DNA from: Tidjanibacter massiliensis
GTDB taxonomy: Bacteria; Bacteroidota; Bacteroidia; Bacteroidales; Rikenellaceae
Assembly (NCBI RefSeq): GCF_900104605.1
Contig: NZ_LT629960.1
Coordinates: 186,001 to 250,000 of the forward strand
Length of the DNA stretch: 64,000 nucleotides
Reading direction: 5' to 3'
Part shown: positions 1-7,261 of the stretch, piece after piece
Numbering within the stretch: the stretch's first letter is position 1
Layout of the letters: every line of letters begins with the position of its first letter
Position numbers and translations under genes: made by a program
Notes under the pieces: generated by a model
Told to the model about the DNA's origin: nothing
Database searches by the model: none
Seen by the model: only the letters and a program-made list of their open reading frames with translations

Positions 1-605
1 GGCGTATCCCGGACTACTATTTCCAGGCCGTGGGCAGTGGAACGGGCGCCATCGCCGCATGGGAAGCGGCCATGCGCCTGGAGGCGGACGGTCGCTTCGG
101 CCCCAACCGTATGAAGCTCATGGTTTCGCAGAACGCTCCCTTCGTTCCGATGTACGATGCGTGGCGGGCCGACTCGCGGCACATGCTGCCCTACGACGAC
201 CACCGCGCACGCCGCGATGCGGGTATCATCGATGCCAAGGTGCTATCCAACCGCCGTCCCCCTTACGGTCTGGCGGGCGGACTGTACGATGCCTTGAAAG
301 AGAGCGGCGGCGATTTCTTCGTTTCGACCAATGCGGCCCTTCGCCGGGCGTCCAAACTTTTCGAGCAGACGGAGGGCATCGACATACACCATGCCGCTGC
401 GGTGGCGGTGGATTCGCTGATACAGGCCGTGAAGCAGGGCAAGGTAGGCAGGGAGGATGTCGTCATGCTGAACGTGACCGGAGGCGGGGAGAGACGCTAC
501 AAGGCGGGCCGGCAGATGTGGTATCTGAAACCCTCCATCGTATTCCCTCTGACGGCTTCCGAAACGGATATCATCGGCAGGACGGAGGCCCTGTTCGTCC
601 AATAG
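1..605 (+). CDS. Cysteate synthase / threonine synthase-like PLP enzyme, C-terminal part
   Basis: The 5' end lies outside the window; the frame is open from base 3 and ends at the TAG at 603-605, giving about 200 residues. The stretch PDYYFQAVGSGTGAIAAWEA near the start is the glycine-rich phosphate/PLP-binding region of fold-type II PLP enzymes of the threonine synthase group. Relatives with this pattern in Bacteroidota are usually called cysteate synthase, which makes L-cysteate from phosphoserine and sulfite for sulfonolipid (capnine/sulfobacin) synthesis. The N-terminal half with the PLP lysine is not visible, so cysteate synthase versus threonine synthase rests on general resemblance. 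An intrinsic terminator follows at 638-670. Confidence 0.65.
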   Translation, partial: RIPDYYFQAVGSGTGAIAAWEAAMRLEADGRFGPNRMKLMVSQNAPFVPMYDAWRADSRHMLPYDDHRARRDAGIIDAKVLSNRRPPYGLAGGLYDALKESGGDFFVSTNAALRRASKLFEQTEGIDIHHAAAVAVDSLIQAVKQGKVGREDVVMLNVTGGGERRYKAGRQMWYLKPSIVFPLTASETDIIGRTEALFVQ

Positions 606-637
606 TCATTTCCTGCGGTGACTTCGTCGGGTTATAT

Positions 638-670
638 CGGGCAGGTCCGTCGGGGCCTGCCCGCTTTTTT
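638..670 (+). terminator. Intrinsic terminator of the cysteate synthase-like gene
   Basis: An 8-bp GC stem (CGGGCAGG at 638-645 with CCTGCCCG at 656-663) and a 10-nt loop are followed by a run of six T at 665-670. It lies 33 bases after the stop codon of the upstream gene and reads on the + strand. Confidence 0.85.
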
Positions 671-718
671 CCCGGCAGGAGAGGCCGTGCCGCAGGTTCC
701 GCCTGCCGTGTCGCCTGT

Positions 719-2308
719 TCAGGGTGCTTCCGGTGCTTCTCCGGCTGGTGGGAGCACCTCCTCCGGAGAAAGAGGGTAGAGGAAATTCCCCGTCACGGCG
801 TGGCCGTATTTATCTTTCAGCGAAAGGTCGATTTGCAGTTGGCCGTCGGCCGTTTCGCAGAGTATCGTTTCGCCTTGGACGGCTCCTGCACGGAGAGTCG
901 GGGCGGATGTTCCCGTGCTGTCGGGGGCAAAGTGCGCATACCAGCAGCCGGCACCCGTATCGAATATCGACGCCTGCCCGCAGTTTACCTCCGGAGTTCC
1001 CGGCAGGGCATATCCCGCGGCTTCGGGGATTTCGTACCGGTCGTACAGCGGGTAGCTGCCCAGCGGTAGGGTTGCGGCCGAGTCGGCTAGTAGCTGAATA
1101 CCTATCAGGTCTCCCTCGCCGCTGACGGAGAGGGTACCGTCGGGGGCGGTCAGAACCGTTACTCCCTCTTCATACAGCAGGATGCGCCAGAATTTTCCCG
1201 GAACGTTTCCCTTTTTGTCGCGGGGCGGCCATGAGTCGTCGGTGTCGGCCCGGAAAAGTGACAAACCGGTCAATTGTAGGTCGCTGTCGAGCGAAGAGGC
1301 GGGAGCGGTCATGTCTATTGCGTGTGTCGGCGGTACGCCTTCGAACTCCCAACGGATGATATCGCTCCGTTGGTGCAGATGTATGGAACCGTCCGTTACG
1401 GTGAAACGGATGCCTGTCAGTTCGGTAGAGATTTTATAGACGCCTTCGTCGTCGGTGATGGAGATGGTGCCGTCGTCGATGAGTATGCCGGAGGCGATTG
1501 TTCCGTCGACAAGGGTGTATTCGAGTGTCTGAAATTCATTGGCATAACTTTTCAGCACTCTGTAAGTGCGCTCCCAATCCGTGGAGACGTGGAAGATGCC
1601 CGTCGGGAGCGTCACGTTGTCGGCCGGGTAGCTACCCTCTTCGGGCAAGGGAACGGTCAGGGCCAACTGCAGTCCTTCGCCGGGAGTTTCGGAATGCTCC
1701 ATGACGATATGCAGCAGGCCGTGTCGCGGTGCATGGAGCGGATATCCGCCTATGTATCGGAGGGAGAGCCTGTCGGCTCGGTGCAGAAACCGGTCGCTCC
1801 GGTCGTCGATGTGGATGGGACCGCTGTATTTGCATTGGATAAGCTGTTCGCCGGCGTAGAACTCTCCGCGGATGAGGTAGCCGCCCGCAGAGGAGAGGAT
1901 GGAGAGCTGTCCGTCCGTGAGGGGTATGGGGGTACCGTGGTCCATGAGCAGCGAGCCTTCGTCCGCCGTGTTATCGGCGGGAAAGAAGGTTTTGATGCAA
2001 AGCGACTCCCGCTCGGCATATTCGTAGGTGCCGGCGACCAGTCTGATGGCGAAGATGGTTTCGTCTACCGTGCAGGAGAACAGTCCTATTCGGAGTTCGT
2101 AATCCCCTTCGGTGAAGGTGAGACGGTAGTAGCCGACGTCGCCGCCGAACTTGTCACCGTAATATTCTGCTCCGGAGAGTTCGGTGAACAGGGGAGGCCC
2201 CGACGGTGGCGGTGGTGGAGGCGGCGGAGGAGGTGGTGGACAGGTGGTGGTACAGGCGGTAGCCCATGCGATAGCAAACATCGCAGAGAACAGTCTTTTG
2301 AAGTTCAT
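719..2308 (-). CDS. Lipoprotein with polyproline tether and repeated beta-type domains
   Basis: Predicted 529-aa outer-membrane or surface lipoprotein of unknown function. The N-terminus is a short hydrophobic signal ending in a lipobox-like WATAC, so the mature protein would start at about Cys19. It is followed at once by CTTTC and a run of 12 prolines (about residues 24-35), probably a rigid tether. The rest has several loosely repeated units with the pattern DG-x-I-x(n)-Y-x-I followed by G-E/L-x-x-x and a (C/I)xYxGPI-like end, for example around residues 130-165, 270-310 and 380-420. This suggests three or four tandem beta-sandwich modules. No enzyme motif was seen. The gene is isolated, with converging 3' ends towards the upstream gene. 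Confidence 0.75.
   Translation of the reverse strand: MNFKRLFSAMFAIAWATACTTTCPPPPPPPPPPPPSGPPLFTELSGAEYYGDKFGGDVGYYRLTFTEGDYELRIGLFSCTVDETIFAIRLVAGTYEYAERESLCIKTFFPADNTADEGSLLMDHGTPIPLTDGQLSILSSAGGYLIRGEFYAGEQLIQCKYSGPIHIDDRSDRFLHRADRLSLRYIGGYPLHAPRHGLLHIVMEHSETPGEGLQLALTVPLPEEGSYPADNVTLPTGIFHVSTDWERTYRVLKSYANEFQTLEYTLVDGTIASGILIDDGTISITDDEGVYKISTELTGIRFTVTDGSIHLHQRSDIIRWEFEGVPPTHAIDMTAPASSLDSDLQLTGLSLFRADTDDSWPPRDKKGNVPGKFWRILLYEEGVTVLTAPDGTLSVSGEGDLIGIQLLADSAATLPLGSYPLYDRYEIPEAAGYALPGTPEVNCGQASIFDTGAGCWYAHFAPDSTGTSAPTLRAGAVQGETILCETADGQLQIDLSLKDKYGHAVTGNFLYPLSPEEVLPPAGEAPEAP
2203..2245 (+). repeat. (GGN)n tract coding for the polyproline tether
   Basis: A run of about a dozen GGN triplets on the + strand encodes the 12 consecutive prolines of the lipoprotein on the - strand. 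The third positions are mixed (A, C, T), so this is not a perfect microsatellite. Replication slippage is less likely than in a homogeneous repeat, although length change by recombination would keep the reading frame. Closely spaced GG pairs could form a two-layer G-quadruplex on this strand. Confidence 0.7.
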
Positions 2309-2475
2309 GGTATTCGGTTTAGGTTCGTTTAACGGGCGGGTAGAACATCCCGTTTATCCGTATGATGCATGAAGGAGGCGTTTTGTTGCATTGGTTGCGT
2401 AAAATGCAGGGGGAAGCCCTATTTCCCCGACGGGCGGCGGGTGTTTCGCGGAGACCTATCGGCCGCAATACGGAA

Positions 2476-2505
2476 CAGGCGGCGCGAATGTTTTCGCGCC
2501 GCCTG
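2476..2505 (-). terminator. Strong 13-bp hairpin downstream of the 53-aa gene
   Basis: A perfect 13-bp inverted repeat, CAGGCGGCGCGAA at 2476-2488 and TTCGCGCCGCCTG at 2493-2505, encloses a 4-nt loop. It lies about 90 bases past the stop codon of the small - strand gene. No T-tract follows on either strand, so it is a candidate terminator or RNA 3'-end structure rather than a clear intrinsic terminator. Confidence 0.5.
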
Positions 2506-2592
2506 CGGAGTTTGGCAGCCGTCTTTACACTGCGGAGACGGGAGTGCTGTCGCTGCCGGCCGGGATGTTCCGGGTCGTGTAGCCGTCGGTCG

Positions 2593-2754
2593 TTATCCCC
2601 GGTCGAGACTGTTGCAGTCGGGGTTTATCTTTTTGACCTCCGCTGCGACCTCTTTGCGTGTGACCTTCTGGTTTTCCGGTTTTCCCTCATTGTCGAGTCT
2701 GACCTCTGCCACCTTCTCGCGGAGCTCCGCCGATAGCTTCTCTTCCTTTTTCAT
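2593..2754 (-). CDS. Small charged protein, 53 aa, unknown function
   Basis: An ATG at 2754 opens a 53-codon frame ending in TAA at 2593-2595. The predicted product begins MKKEEKLSAELREKVAEVRL and is rich in Lys and Glu, with no membrane segment, looking like one or two amphipathic helices. Codon choice resembles the housekeeping genes here (many GAG, GTC, CTC and GCG codons), which argues for a real gene despite its length. It stands alone between the lipoprotein and the MATE exporter, upstream of the 2476-2505 hairpin. I do not recognise the family; a small nucleic-acid-binding or regulatory protein is only one possibility. Confidence 0.55.
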   Translation of the reverse strand: MKKEEKLSAELREKVAEVRLDNEGKPENQKVTRKEVAAEVKKINPDCNSLDRG

Positions 2755-2844
2755 AGCCTGTATTTTTTTGATTCGAGTTTTGTCGTTTCCGGTTCAGGTA
2801 TCAAATACCCTGCCAGCGGTCCGCCGGCCGGGGTCGGAAGAGGG

Positions 2845-2876
2845 TTTGGACGTCCGGATTATTTGACCCATCTTTG
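2845..2876 (+). promoter_or_regulatory. Promoter of the MATE exporter gene
   Basis: TTTG at 2845-2848, 20 bases, then CATCTTTG at 2869-2876 match the Bacteroidota -33/-7 form (TTTG-N19/20-TAnnTTTG) except for C in place of the first T of the -7 box. The predicted start point near 2883 leaves an untranslated leader of about 140 nt before the gene at 3024. Confidence 0.6.
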
Positions 2877-2927
2877 CGGCGACATAACGAAAACAGGACG
2901 TTTTGTAATCCTCATCGGAGGGCGGAG

Positions 2928-2973
2928 GTGCCGGATAAGATGGCTGGGTAGAACCAATCGGCTTATTCGGCAC
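2928..2973 (+). promoter_or_regulatory. Long stem-loop in the MATE leader
   Basis: GTGCCGGATAAG at 2928-2939 pairs with CTTATTCGGCAC at 2962-2973 over 12 positions with one G-U wobble. The 22-nt loop can form a smaller internal hairpin. The element sits in the predicted 140-nt 5' leader of the exporter gene, where a cis-regulatory RNA could act. No known riboswitch core was recognised. Confidence 0.4.
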
Positions 2974-3023
2974 TTCTCGTTGGGGCGGTGCGGCGGGCGT
3001 CTTGCCAACCGAAATGTTGCAGT

Positions 3024-4394
3024 ATGAAACAGAAGACGATTGAATGGGGTACCGAGAAGATTTCGGTCTTGTTCGGGCAGGTATTTTTTCCCACCCTGCT
3101 CGGCATGTTGGGCGTGTCGGCAGTGACGACGATAGACGGCATCTTTATCGGACACGGCGTGGGGAGCGATGGAATCGCGGCGGTCAATATCTGTGTGCCG
3201 CTGCTGATGGTGCTGACGGGCTTCGGCCTGATGGTGGGAATGGGCAGTTCGATAACCGCATCCCTTTGCCTTTCGAGGGGCAGGGCCCGCATGGCGCGTG
3301 TGAATGTCACCCAGGCGCTGCTTTTCGTGACGGCCGTCGCTCTGCCCTTGGTCGGCGCCGTCATGCTTTTTCCGGAGGGGACGGCCTATTGGCTCGGCTC
3401 TTCCGAACGTTTGCTGCCGATGGTGGTGGATTATCTCGTCTGGTTCGCCCCTTCGATGCTCTTTACGTTGTGGACGGCGGTCGCCATGTTCGCCCTGCGT
3501 CTGGACGGTGCTCCGAAACTCGCCATGTGGTGCAACCTGCTTGCTGCTTTCGTCAATGTGGTGCTCGACTGGCTCTTTATTTTTCCTTTCGGCTGGGGCG
3601 TGAGGGGGGCGGCATTCGCGACTTCGATAAGCTGCCTGACGGGAACGTGCATCGCGGCGGGTTACCTGACGTTTCGGGCGCGGCACCTGCGTCTGTGCCG
3701 CCTGCGGTTCGGCAAGAAGGCCTTCGCATTTTTCGGACGGAACATAGGCAGCCAATGTCGGCTGGGATTTTCGGCGCTGCTGGGCGAGGCGACGATGGCG
3801 ACGCTGATGTTCGTCGGGAACCACGTCTTCATGCAGTATCTCGGGGACGATGGAGTGGGGGCTTTCGGCGTGAGCTGTTACTATCTGCCCTTCGTCTTTA
3901 TGATAGGAAATGCCATCGCGCAGTCTGCCCAGCCGATTATCAGTTTCAATGCGGGCATCGGAAAGACGGAACGGGTGCATGCGACTCTGGGAGCTTCATT
4001 GACTGCTGCTCTGATGTGCGGTACGGTGGCGACGGCCGCTTTCGTGCTTTTCCCGAAACAGCTCGTGGGACTTTTCCTGAATCCCGGCGATATCGCCGCA
4101 CGTATTGCGATAGAGGGGTTCCCCTATATCGGGGCGGGGTTCATTTTCTTTATTGCGAACCTTGCCGTGGTAGGGTATTACCAAAGCATCGGGAAGGTGC
4201 TGCCTGCTACGTGTTTTGCCATGCTGCGCGGATTCATGTTTCTGATACCGAGCTTTATTCTGCTCCCCAGGGCGTTGGGTGCAGTGGGCATTTGGCTGGC
4301 CCTGCCCCTGTCGGAGATTCTGACAGCGGTGGTGATTGCGGCAGTTTTTCGTATCGGACGCCGGCACTCCATGCGGCATTCGGCCGTTTCCTGA
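3024..4394 (+). CDS. MATE-family multidrug/sodium efflux transporter
   Basis: A 456-aa integral membrane protein with about 12 hydrophobic segments in the two six-helix halves typical of MATE exporters, which expel drugs or metabolites using a Na+ or H+ gradient. The first half carries the family-like GVSAVTTIDGIFIGHGVGSD segment (about residues 30-50) and the second half has AQSAQPIISFNAGIG (about residues 300-315). The ATG at 3024 (MKQKTIEWG) is preferred over an in-frame codon 36 bases upstream because it gives the family's usual short cytoplasmic N-terminus. The gene has its own predicted promoter and a structured leader, and a tRNA gene faces it downstream. Confidence 0.9.
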   Translation: MKQKTIEWGTEKISVLFGQVFFPTLLGMLGVSAVTTIDGIFIGHGVGSDGIAAVNICVPLLMVLTGFGLMVGMGSSITASLCLSRGRARMARVNVTQALLFVTAVALPLVGAVMLFPEGTAYWLGSSERLLPMVVDYLVWFAPSMLFTLWTAVAMFALRLDGAPKLAMWCNLLAAFVNVVLDWLFIFPFGWGVRGAAFATSISCLTGTCIAAGYLTFRARHLRLCRLRFGKKAFAFFGRNIGSQCRLGFSALLGEATMATLMFVGNHVFMQYLGDDGVGAFGVSCYYLPFVFMIGNAIAQSAQPIISFNAGIGKTERVHATLGASLTAALMCGTVATAAFVLFPKQLVGLFLNPGDIAARIAIEGFPYIGAGFIFFIANLAVVGYYQSIGKVLPATCFAMLRGFMFLIPSFILLPRALGAVGIWLALPLSEILTAVVIAAVFRIGRRHSMRHSAVS

Positions 4395-4503
4395 CCCAGG
4401 CCGTCGTGCATGGGGGCATGTGCTGCGGCGCGGACGAGCCTGGGCCGCACCCGTATAACAGAAAGGGAGATACGATATCCGTACCTCCCTTTCGCTTTTC
4501 CTG

Positions 4504-4574
4504 TTGGGCTACCTGGATTCGAACCAAGAATGACAGGACCAGAATCTGTAGTGTTACCATTACACCATAGCCCA
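4504..4574 (-). tRNA. tRNA-Gln (anticodon CTG)
   Basis: A 71-nt cloverleaf can be folded. The acceptor stem is TGGGCTA/TAGCCCA, the D stem GTGT/ACAC, the anticodon stem ACAGA/CCTGT, the anticodon loop TTCTGGT with CTG at 34-36, and the T stem CTTGG/CCAGG with loop TTCGAAT. The discriminator base is A and no CCA end is encoded, as is usual in this phylum. The last anticodon-stem pair (31-39) is an A-C mismatch. The gene lies convergent to the MATE exporter. Confidence 0.93.
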
Positions 4575-4578
4575 ATAT

Positions 4579-4666
4579 TCCTTGAAAAAGCGGAGCAAAA
4601 ATAGGGCTAAATTTTTATTCCCGCAACATTTTTCGTGTTTTTTATCGAAAAAATGTATTGTATGTA
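4579..4666. other. AT-rich spacer upstream of tandem promoters
   Basis: Low-complexity AT-rich DNA directly upstream of the tRNA 5' end and of the first + strand promoter. The tRNA promoter (- strand) must lie here, but no convincing -7/-33 pair was found. No coding potential was seen. Confidence 0.4.
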
Positions 4667-4698
4667 TTGCATAGTATATTGTGATTTGTTTATATTTG
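4667..4698 (+). promoter_or_regulatory. Upstream promoter of the candidate RNA unit
   Basis: TTG at 4667-4669, 21 bases, then a perfect -7 box TATATTTG at 4691-4698, reading +. Transcription would start near 4704. The only frame downstream is a doubtful 56-codon ORF at 4733-4903. Confidence 0.5.
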
Positions 4699-4732
4699 TA
4701 ATAAATATTATTATGTATCGCATATGGTGCGT

Positions 4733-4903
4733 ATGAGAAAATTATCTCTTTCGGTTGTTATGGGAAAGAGAGGTTGTCCGTCTATTAAAATACGGCGGTG
4801 TACAGTTTTCCGGTCGTCTCGATGCGGCAGGATGCGCAGGTGCGGAATGCGGGGATGGTATGATGCGGAATTTGATATATTATTATTGATTAACGATAAA
4901 TAA
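4733..4903 (+). CDS. Doubtful 56-aa Cys/Arg-rich small ORF
   Basis: The ATG at 4733 lies about 30 nt after the predicted start of transcription and opens a 56-codon frame ending at the TAA at 4901-4903, three bases before the second promoter. The predicted peptide has a short hydrophobic start (MRKLSLSVVMG), then Arg and Cys residues, and ends DILLLINDK. There is no known family and no recognisable ribosome-binding site, and composition is uneven. It could be a leader peptide or chance; the region may be purely non-coding RNA. Confidence 0.2.
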   Translation: MRKLSLSVVMGKRGCPSIKIRRCTVFRSSRCGRMRRCGMRGWYDAEFDILLLINDK

Positions 4904-4905
4904 TA

Positions 4906-4936
4906 TTTGAAAGTCGAGAAAAACAGATTATTTTTG
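4906..4936 (+). promoter_or_regulatory. Perfect Bacteroidota-type promoter of the candidate ncRNA
   Basis: TTTG at 4906-4909, exactly 19 bases, then TATTTTTG at 4929-4936 match TTTG-N19-TAnnTTTG at every fixed position. The predicted start point is near 4942. No credible protein gene follows before the terminator at 5089-5123. Confidence 0.75.
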
Positions 4937-4941
4937 TGGCG

Positions 4942-5123
4942 GTAATCCCGTGCTTTACCGGAGTATGTCGTGCGGATGCAGTGTGAGAGGGATACTGTAA
5001 AAGAAAGGAAAAGGTTTTGCAGCAAAGAGATAGGCCGTCCGTATACGGCGGTCTGTGTCAGATTTTATCAGTTTTAGTTGTGTTGTGTCGTTCCGGGAAT
5101 ATACCTCCCGGAACGTGTTTTTT
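4942..5123 (+). ncRNA. Candidate stand-alone non-coding RNA of about 180 nt
   Basis: A perfect promoter upstream and a strong intrinsic terminator downstream delimit a transcript of about 180 nt in front of grpE. Internal helices can be drawn: CGGTAA/TTACCG near the 5' end (4940-4960), CTGTAAAA/TTTTGCAG around 4997-5024, and the palindrome CCGTATACGG near 5038-5047. Size, isolation and promoter strength would suit 6S RNA or another abundant regulatory RNA, but I could not fit the 6S bulge architecture with confidence. A 33-codon frame at 4976-5077 exists and may be chance. Confidence 0.5.
5089..5123 (+). terminator. Intrinsic terminator of the candidate ncRNA
   Basis: A perfect 10-bp stem, CGTTCCGGGA at 5089-5098 with TCCCGGAACG at 5106-5115, has a 7-nt loop and is followed by TG and six T (5118-5123). 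It reads + and ends transcription before the grpE promoter region. Confidence 0.9.
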
Positions 5124-5278
5124 GCATCCCCGGAGGAAAGGCCTCGGCTGAAATTTTCTAAACCCGTTAATTTTCCGTTATTTTGCACTCTGCCTGCTCC
5201 ATGTGGCATGATTGTGGGCCGCGTGTGCTTGGTATATATTTTGAGCCTGTAAGGGCGGAAAAAATCAAACAGATAGCC

Positions 5279-5866
5279 ATGAGTAAGGATAAGGAGACGA
5301 AAAAGTCAGAACAAGAGGAAGTTAAGGAACAACCTGCCGATGCCGCCGGAAACGGTCCGCAGGAAGCGACGGAGGGTGCCGGTGTCAAGATGGCAGAAGA
5401 GGAGGCTGAAAAGGACTCCGCCGCTGTAAAAATGGCAGAAGAGGCTGCGCAGTGGCGCGATAAGTACGTCAGGCTTTCGGCCGAGTTCGATAACTACCGC
5501 AAACGGACGCTGAAGGAGAAGATGGACCTTATCTCTTCCGCCGGCGAGGATGTCATCAAGGCATTGTTGCCGGTTATGGACGACCTTGAACGGGCCCTTG
5601 ATGCCACGCAGAAGGCGTCGGACGTGGAGGCTGTCCGTGAGGGAGTGGTGCTTATCTCGAACAAGTTGAGGGATACGCTCCGTACCAAAGGGCTGTCGGA
5701 GATAGAGGCTTTCGGGCAGGAGCTCGATACCGATTTTCATGAAGCCGTAGCGAAGATACCGGCTCCGGACAAGAAACAGAAGGGGAAAATCGTCGATGTC
5801 GTACAGAAAGGGTACAAACTGCACGACAAGGTCATACGCCACAGCAAGGTGGTGGTAGGCGAGTAG
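5279..5866 (+). CDS. grpE: Nucleotide exchange factor GrpE
   Basis: A 195-aa co-chaperone that releases ADP from DnaK. The first 60 or so residues are acidic and low-complexity (Lys/Glu-rich), followed by a coiled-coil (about 65-125) containing WRDKYVRLSAEFDNYRKRT, the GrpE signature start. The C-terminal beta domain (about 130-195) contains GLSEIEAFGQELDTDFHEAV and ends VIRHSKVVVGE. The ATG at 5279 is chosen because upstream in-frame sequence (from 5183) is not GrpE-like. A near-consensus -7 box (TTATTTTG, 5178-5185) lies upstream. It is followed 87 bases later by dnaJ, so the two are probably co-transcribed. dnaK is not adjacent. Confidence 0.95.
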   Translation: MSKDKETKKSEQEEVKEQPADAAGNGPQEATEGAGVKMAEEEAEKDSAAVKMAEEAAQWRDKYVRLSAEFDNYRKRTLKEKMDLISSAGEDVIKALLPVMDDLERALDATQKASDVEAVREGVVLISNKLRDTLRTKGLSEIEAFGQELDTDFHEAVAKIPAPDKKQKGKIVDVVQKGYKLHDKVIRHSKVVVGE

Positions 5867-5953
5867 CGCCGTATCCGGACGGAAAGCCGGCCCGGCGGCG
5901 GGTATCGTAAAAGAGAAGATAAGAGGCGGGGACGTTGCGTCCCGTGATTTGAT

Positions 5954-7132
5954 ATGGCAAAAAGGGATTACTATGAGGTGCTGGGCGTGGAACGTAGCGC
6001 CAGCGCAGATGAGATAAAAAAGGCGTATCGGAAGGCCGCCCTGAAATACCATCCGGACAAGAATCCGGGAGACAAGGAGGCTGAGGAGAAGTTCAAGGAG
6101 GCGGCCGAGGCGTATGATGTCCTGAGCAATCCGGACAAGAAGGCGCGTTACGACCAGTTCGGACACGCAGGCATGAACGGCCCGGCGGGCGGCGGAACGT
6201 ACAGCAGCGGCGGATTCTCCATGGAGGATATATTCAGCCAGTTCGGCGATATATTCGGCGGTCACTTCGGCGGCGGTTTCGGAGGCTTCAGCGGTTTTGG
6301 CGGTTTTGGCGGTTCGGCCGGCGGAGCCCGTCGGGTGAACCGGGGTTCCGACCTGCGGGTAAAGGTACGGCTGACGCTTAAGGAAATCGTGAACGGGACG
6401 ACGAAGAAGTTGAAGATAAGCAAGTTCGTCGTCTGCGACCAGTGCGGTGGCAGCGGGGCCCGTACCCCTTCGGGAGTTTCCAAATGCAAGACCTGCAACG
6501 GAACGGGTGTGGTGACCGAGGTGGTTGACAGCTTCTTCGGGCGGACGCAGACGCAGCGTGCCTGTCCTACATGTCAGGGCAGCGGCGAGGTCATTACCGA
6601 CCCGTGTCCCAAGTGCAAGGGGGAAGGTGTTGTACGCGGCGAGGAGGTCGTGGAGATAAAGATACCTGCCGGTGTGGGCGAAGGCATGCAGCTGTCGGTC
6701 AGCGGCAAGGGGAATGCGGCCCGCAGAGGCGGCATCAACGGCGATTTGCTGGTGGTCATCGAGGAGGAGCGCGACCCGCAGCTCGTGCGCGACGGCAACG
6801 ACTTGCTGCACAGCCATAAAATTTCGATACCGACGGCGGTGCTGGGCGGAACGATAGAGGTTCCGACCGTGGAAGGCCGTGCGAAGGTGAAGGTAGCAGC
6901 CGGGACCAAGGCGGGGAGCGTATTGCGCCTGCGCGGGAAGGGTATTCCGGATATCAATGGCCGGGGCCGGGGCGACATTCTGGTCGTGGTTGACATCGAC
7001 GTGCCGTCGAAACTCTCTGTTGAGGAGCGGAAGACGGTCGAACAGCTTGCGCAGAGTCCGTCGTTCGGCACGCCCGACAACTCGCGGCCGGAACAAAATA
7101 TATTCGAGCGCATGCGGAATTTCTTCAGATAA
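5954..7132 (+). CDS. dnaJ: Chaperone protein DnaJ
   Basis: A 392-aa type I Hsp40 that delivers unfolded substrates to DnaK and stimulates its ATPase. It has the J domain at 1-70 with HPD at 33-35, a Gly/Phe-rich linker at about 75-125, a zinc-binding domain at about 160-225 with four CxxCxGxG repeats ([32 protein letters not shown]), and then the two beta-rich substrate-binding domains. Length and domain order are standard. The G/F region is rich in FGGFGGF repeats. It lies directly downstream of grpE. Confidence 0.97.
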   Translation: MAKRDYYEVLGVERSASADEIKKAYRKAALKYHPDKNPGDKEAEEKFKEAAEAYDVLSNPDKKARYDQFGHAGMNGPAGGGTYSSGGFSMEDIFSQFGDIFGGHFGGGFGGFSGFGGFGGSAGGARRVNRGSDLRVKVRLTLKEIVNGTTKKLKISKFVVCDQCGGSGARTPSGVSKCKTCNGTGVVTEVVDSFFGRTQTQRACPTCQGSGEVITDPCPKCKGEGVVRGEEVVEIKIPAGVGEGMQLSVSGKGNAARRGGINGDLLVVIEEERDPQLVRDGNDLLHSHKISIPTAVLGGTIEVPTVEGRAKVKVAAGTKAGSVLRLRGKGIPDINGRGRGDILVVVDIDVPSKLSVEERKTVEQLAQSPSFGTPDNSRPEQNIFERMRNFFR

Positions 7133-7261
7133 GGAGTATATTTGTTCGGTCACAGCGGCGTTCGTGCACTTTCGGTTCCGGCAGCGGATACTTGAACGGT
7201 ACGGACGCGCGTTATTATGACCGTTCGGACCGAAGGCAACGTCACGTAACCCCGCAGAAGT

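Noticed and set aside
2203-2245. Phase-variable microsatellite in the lipoprotein gene
   Set aside because: Triplets have mixed third bases, so slippage is poorly supported, and changes by three bases would not switch the gene off.
4942-5123. 6S RNA as a firm identification
   Set aside because: Size and context fit, but I could not draw the long closing stem with a central bubble that defines 6S RNA, so it is left as a candidate ncRNA.
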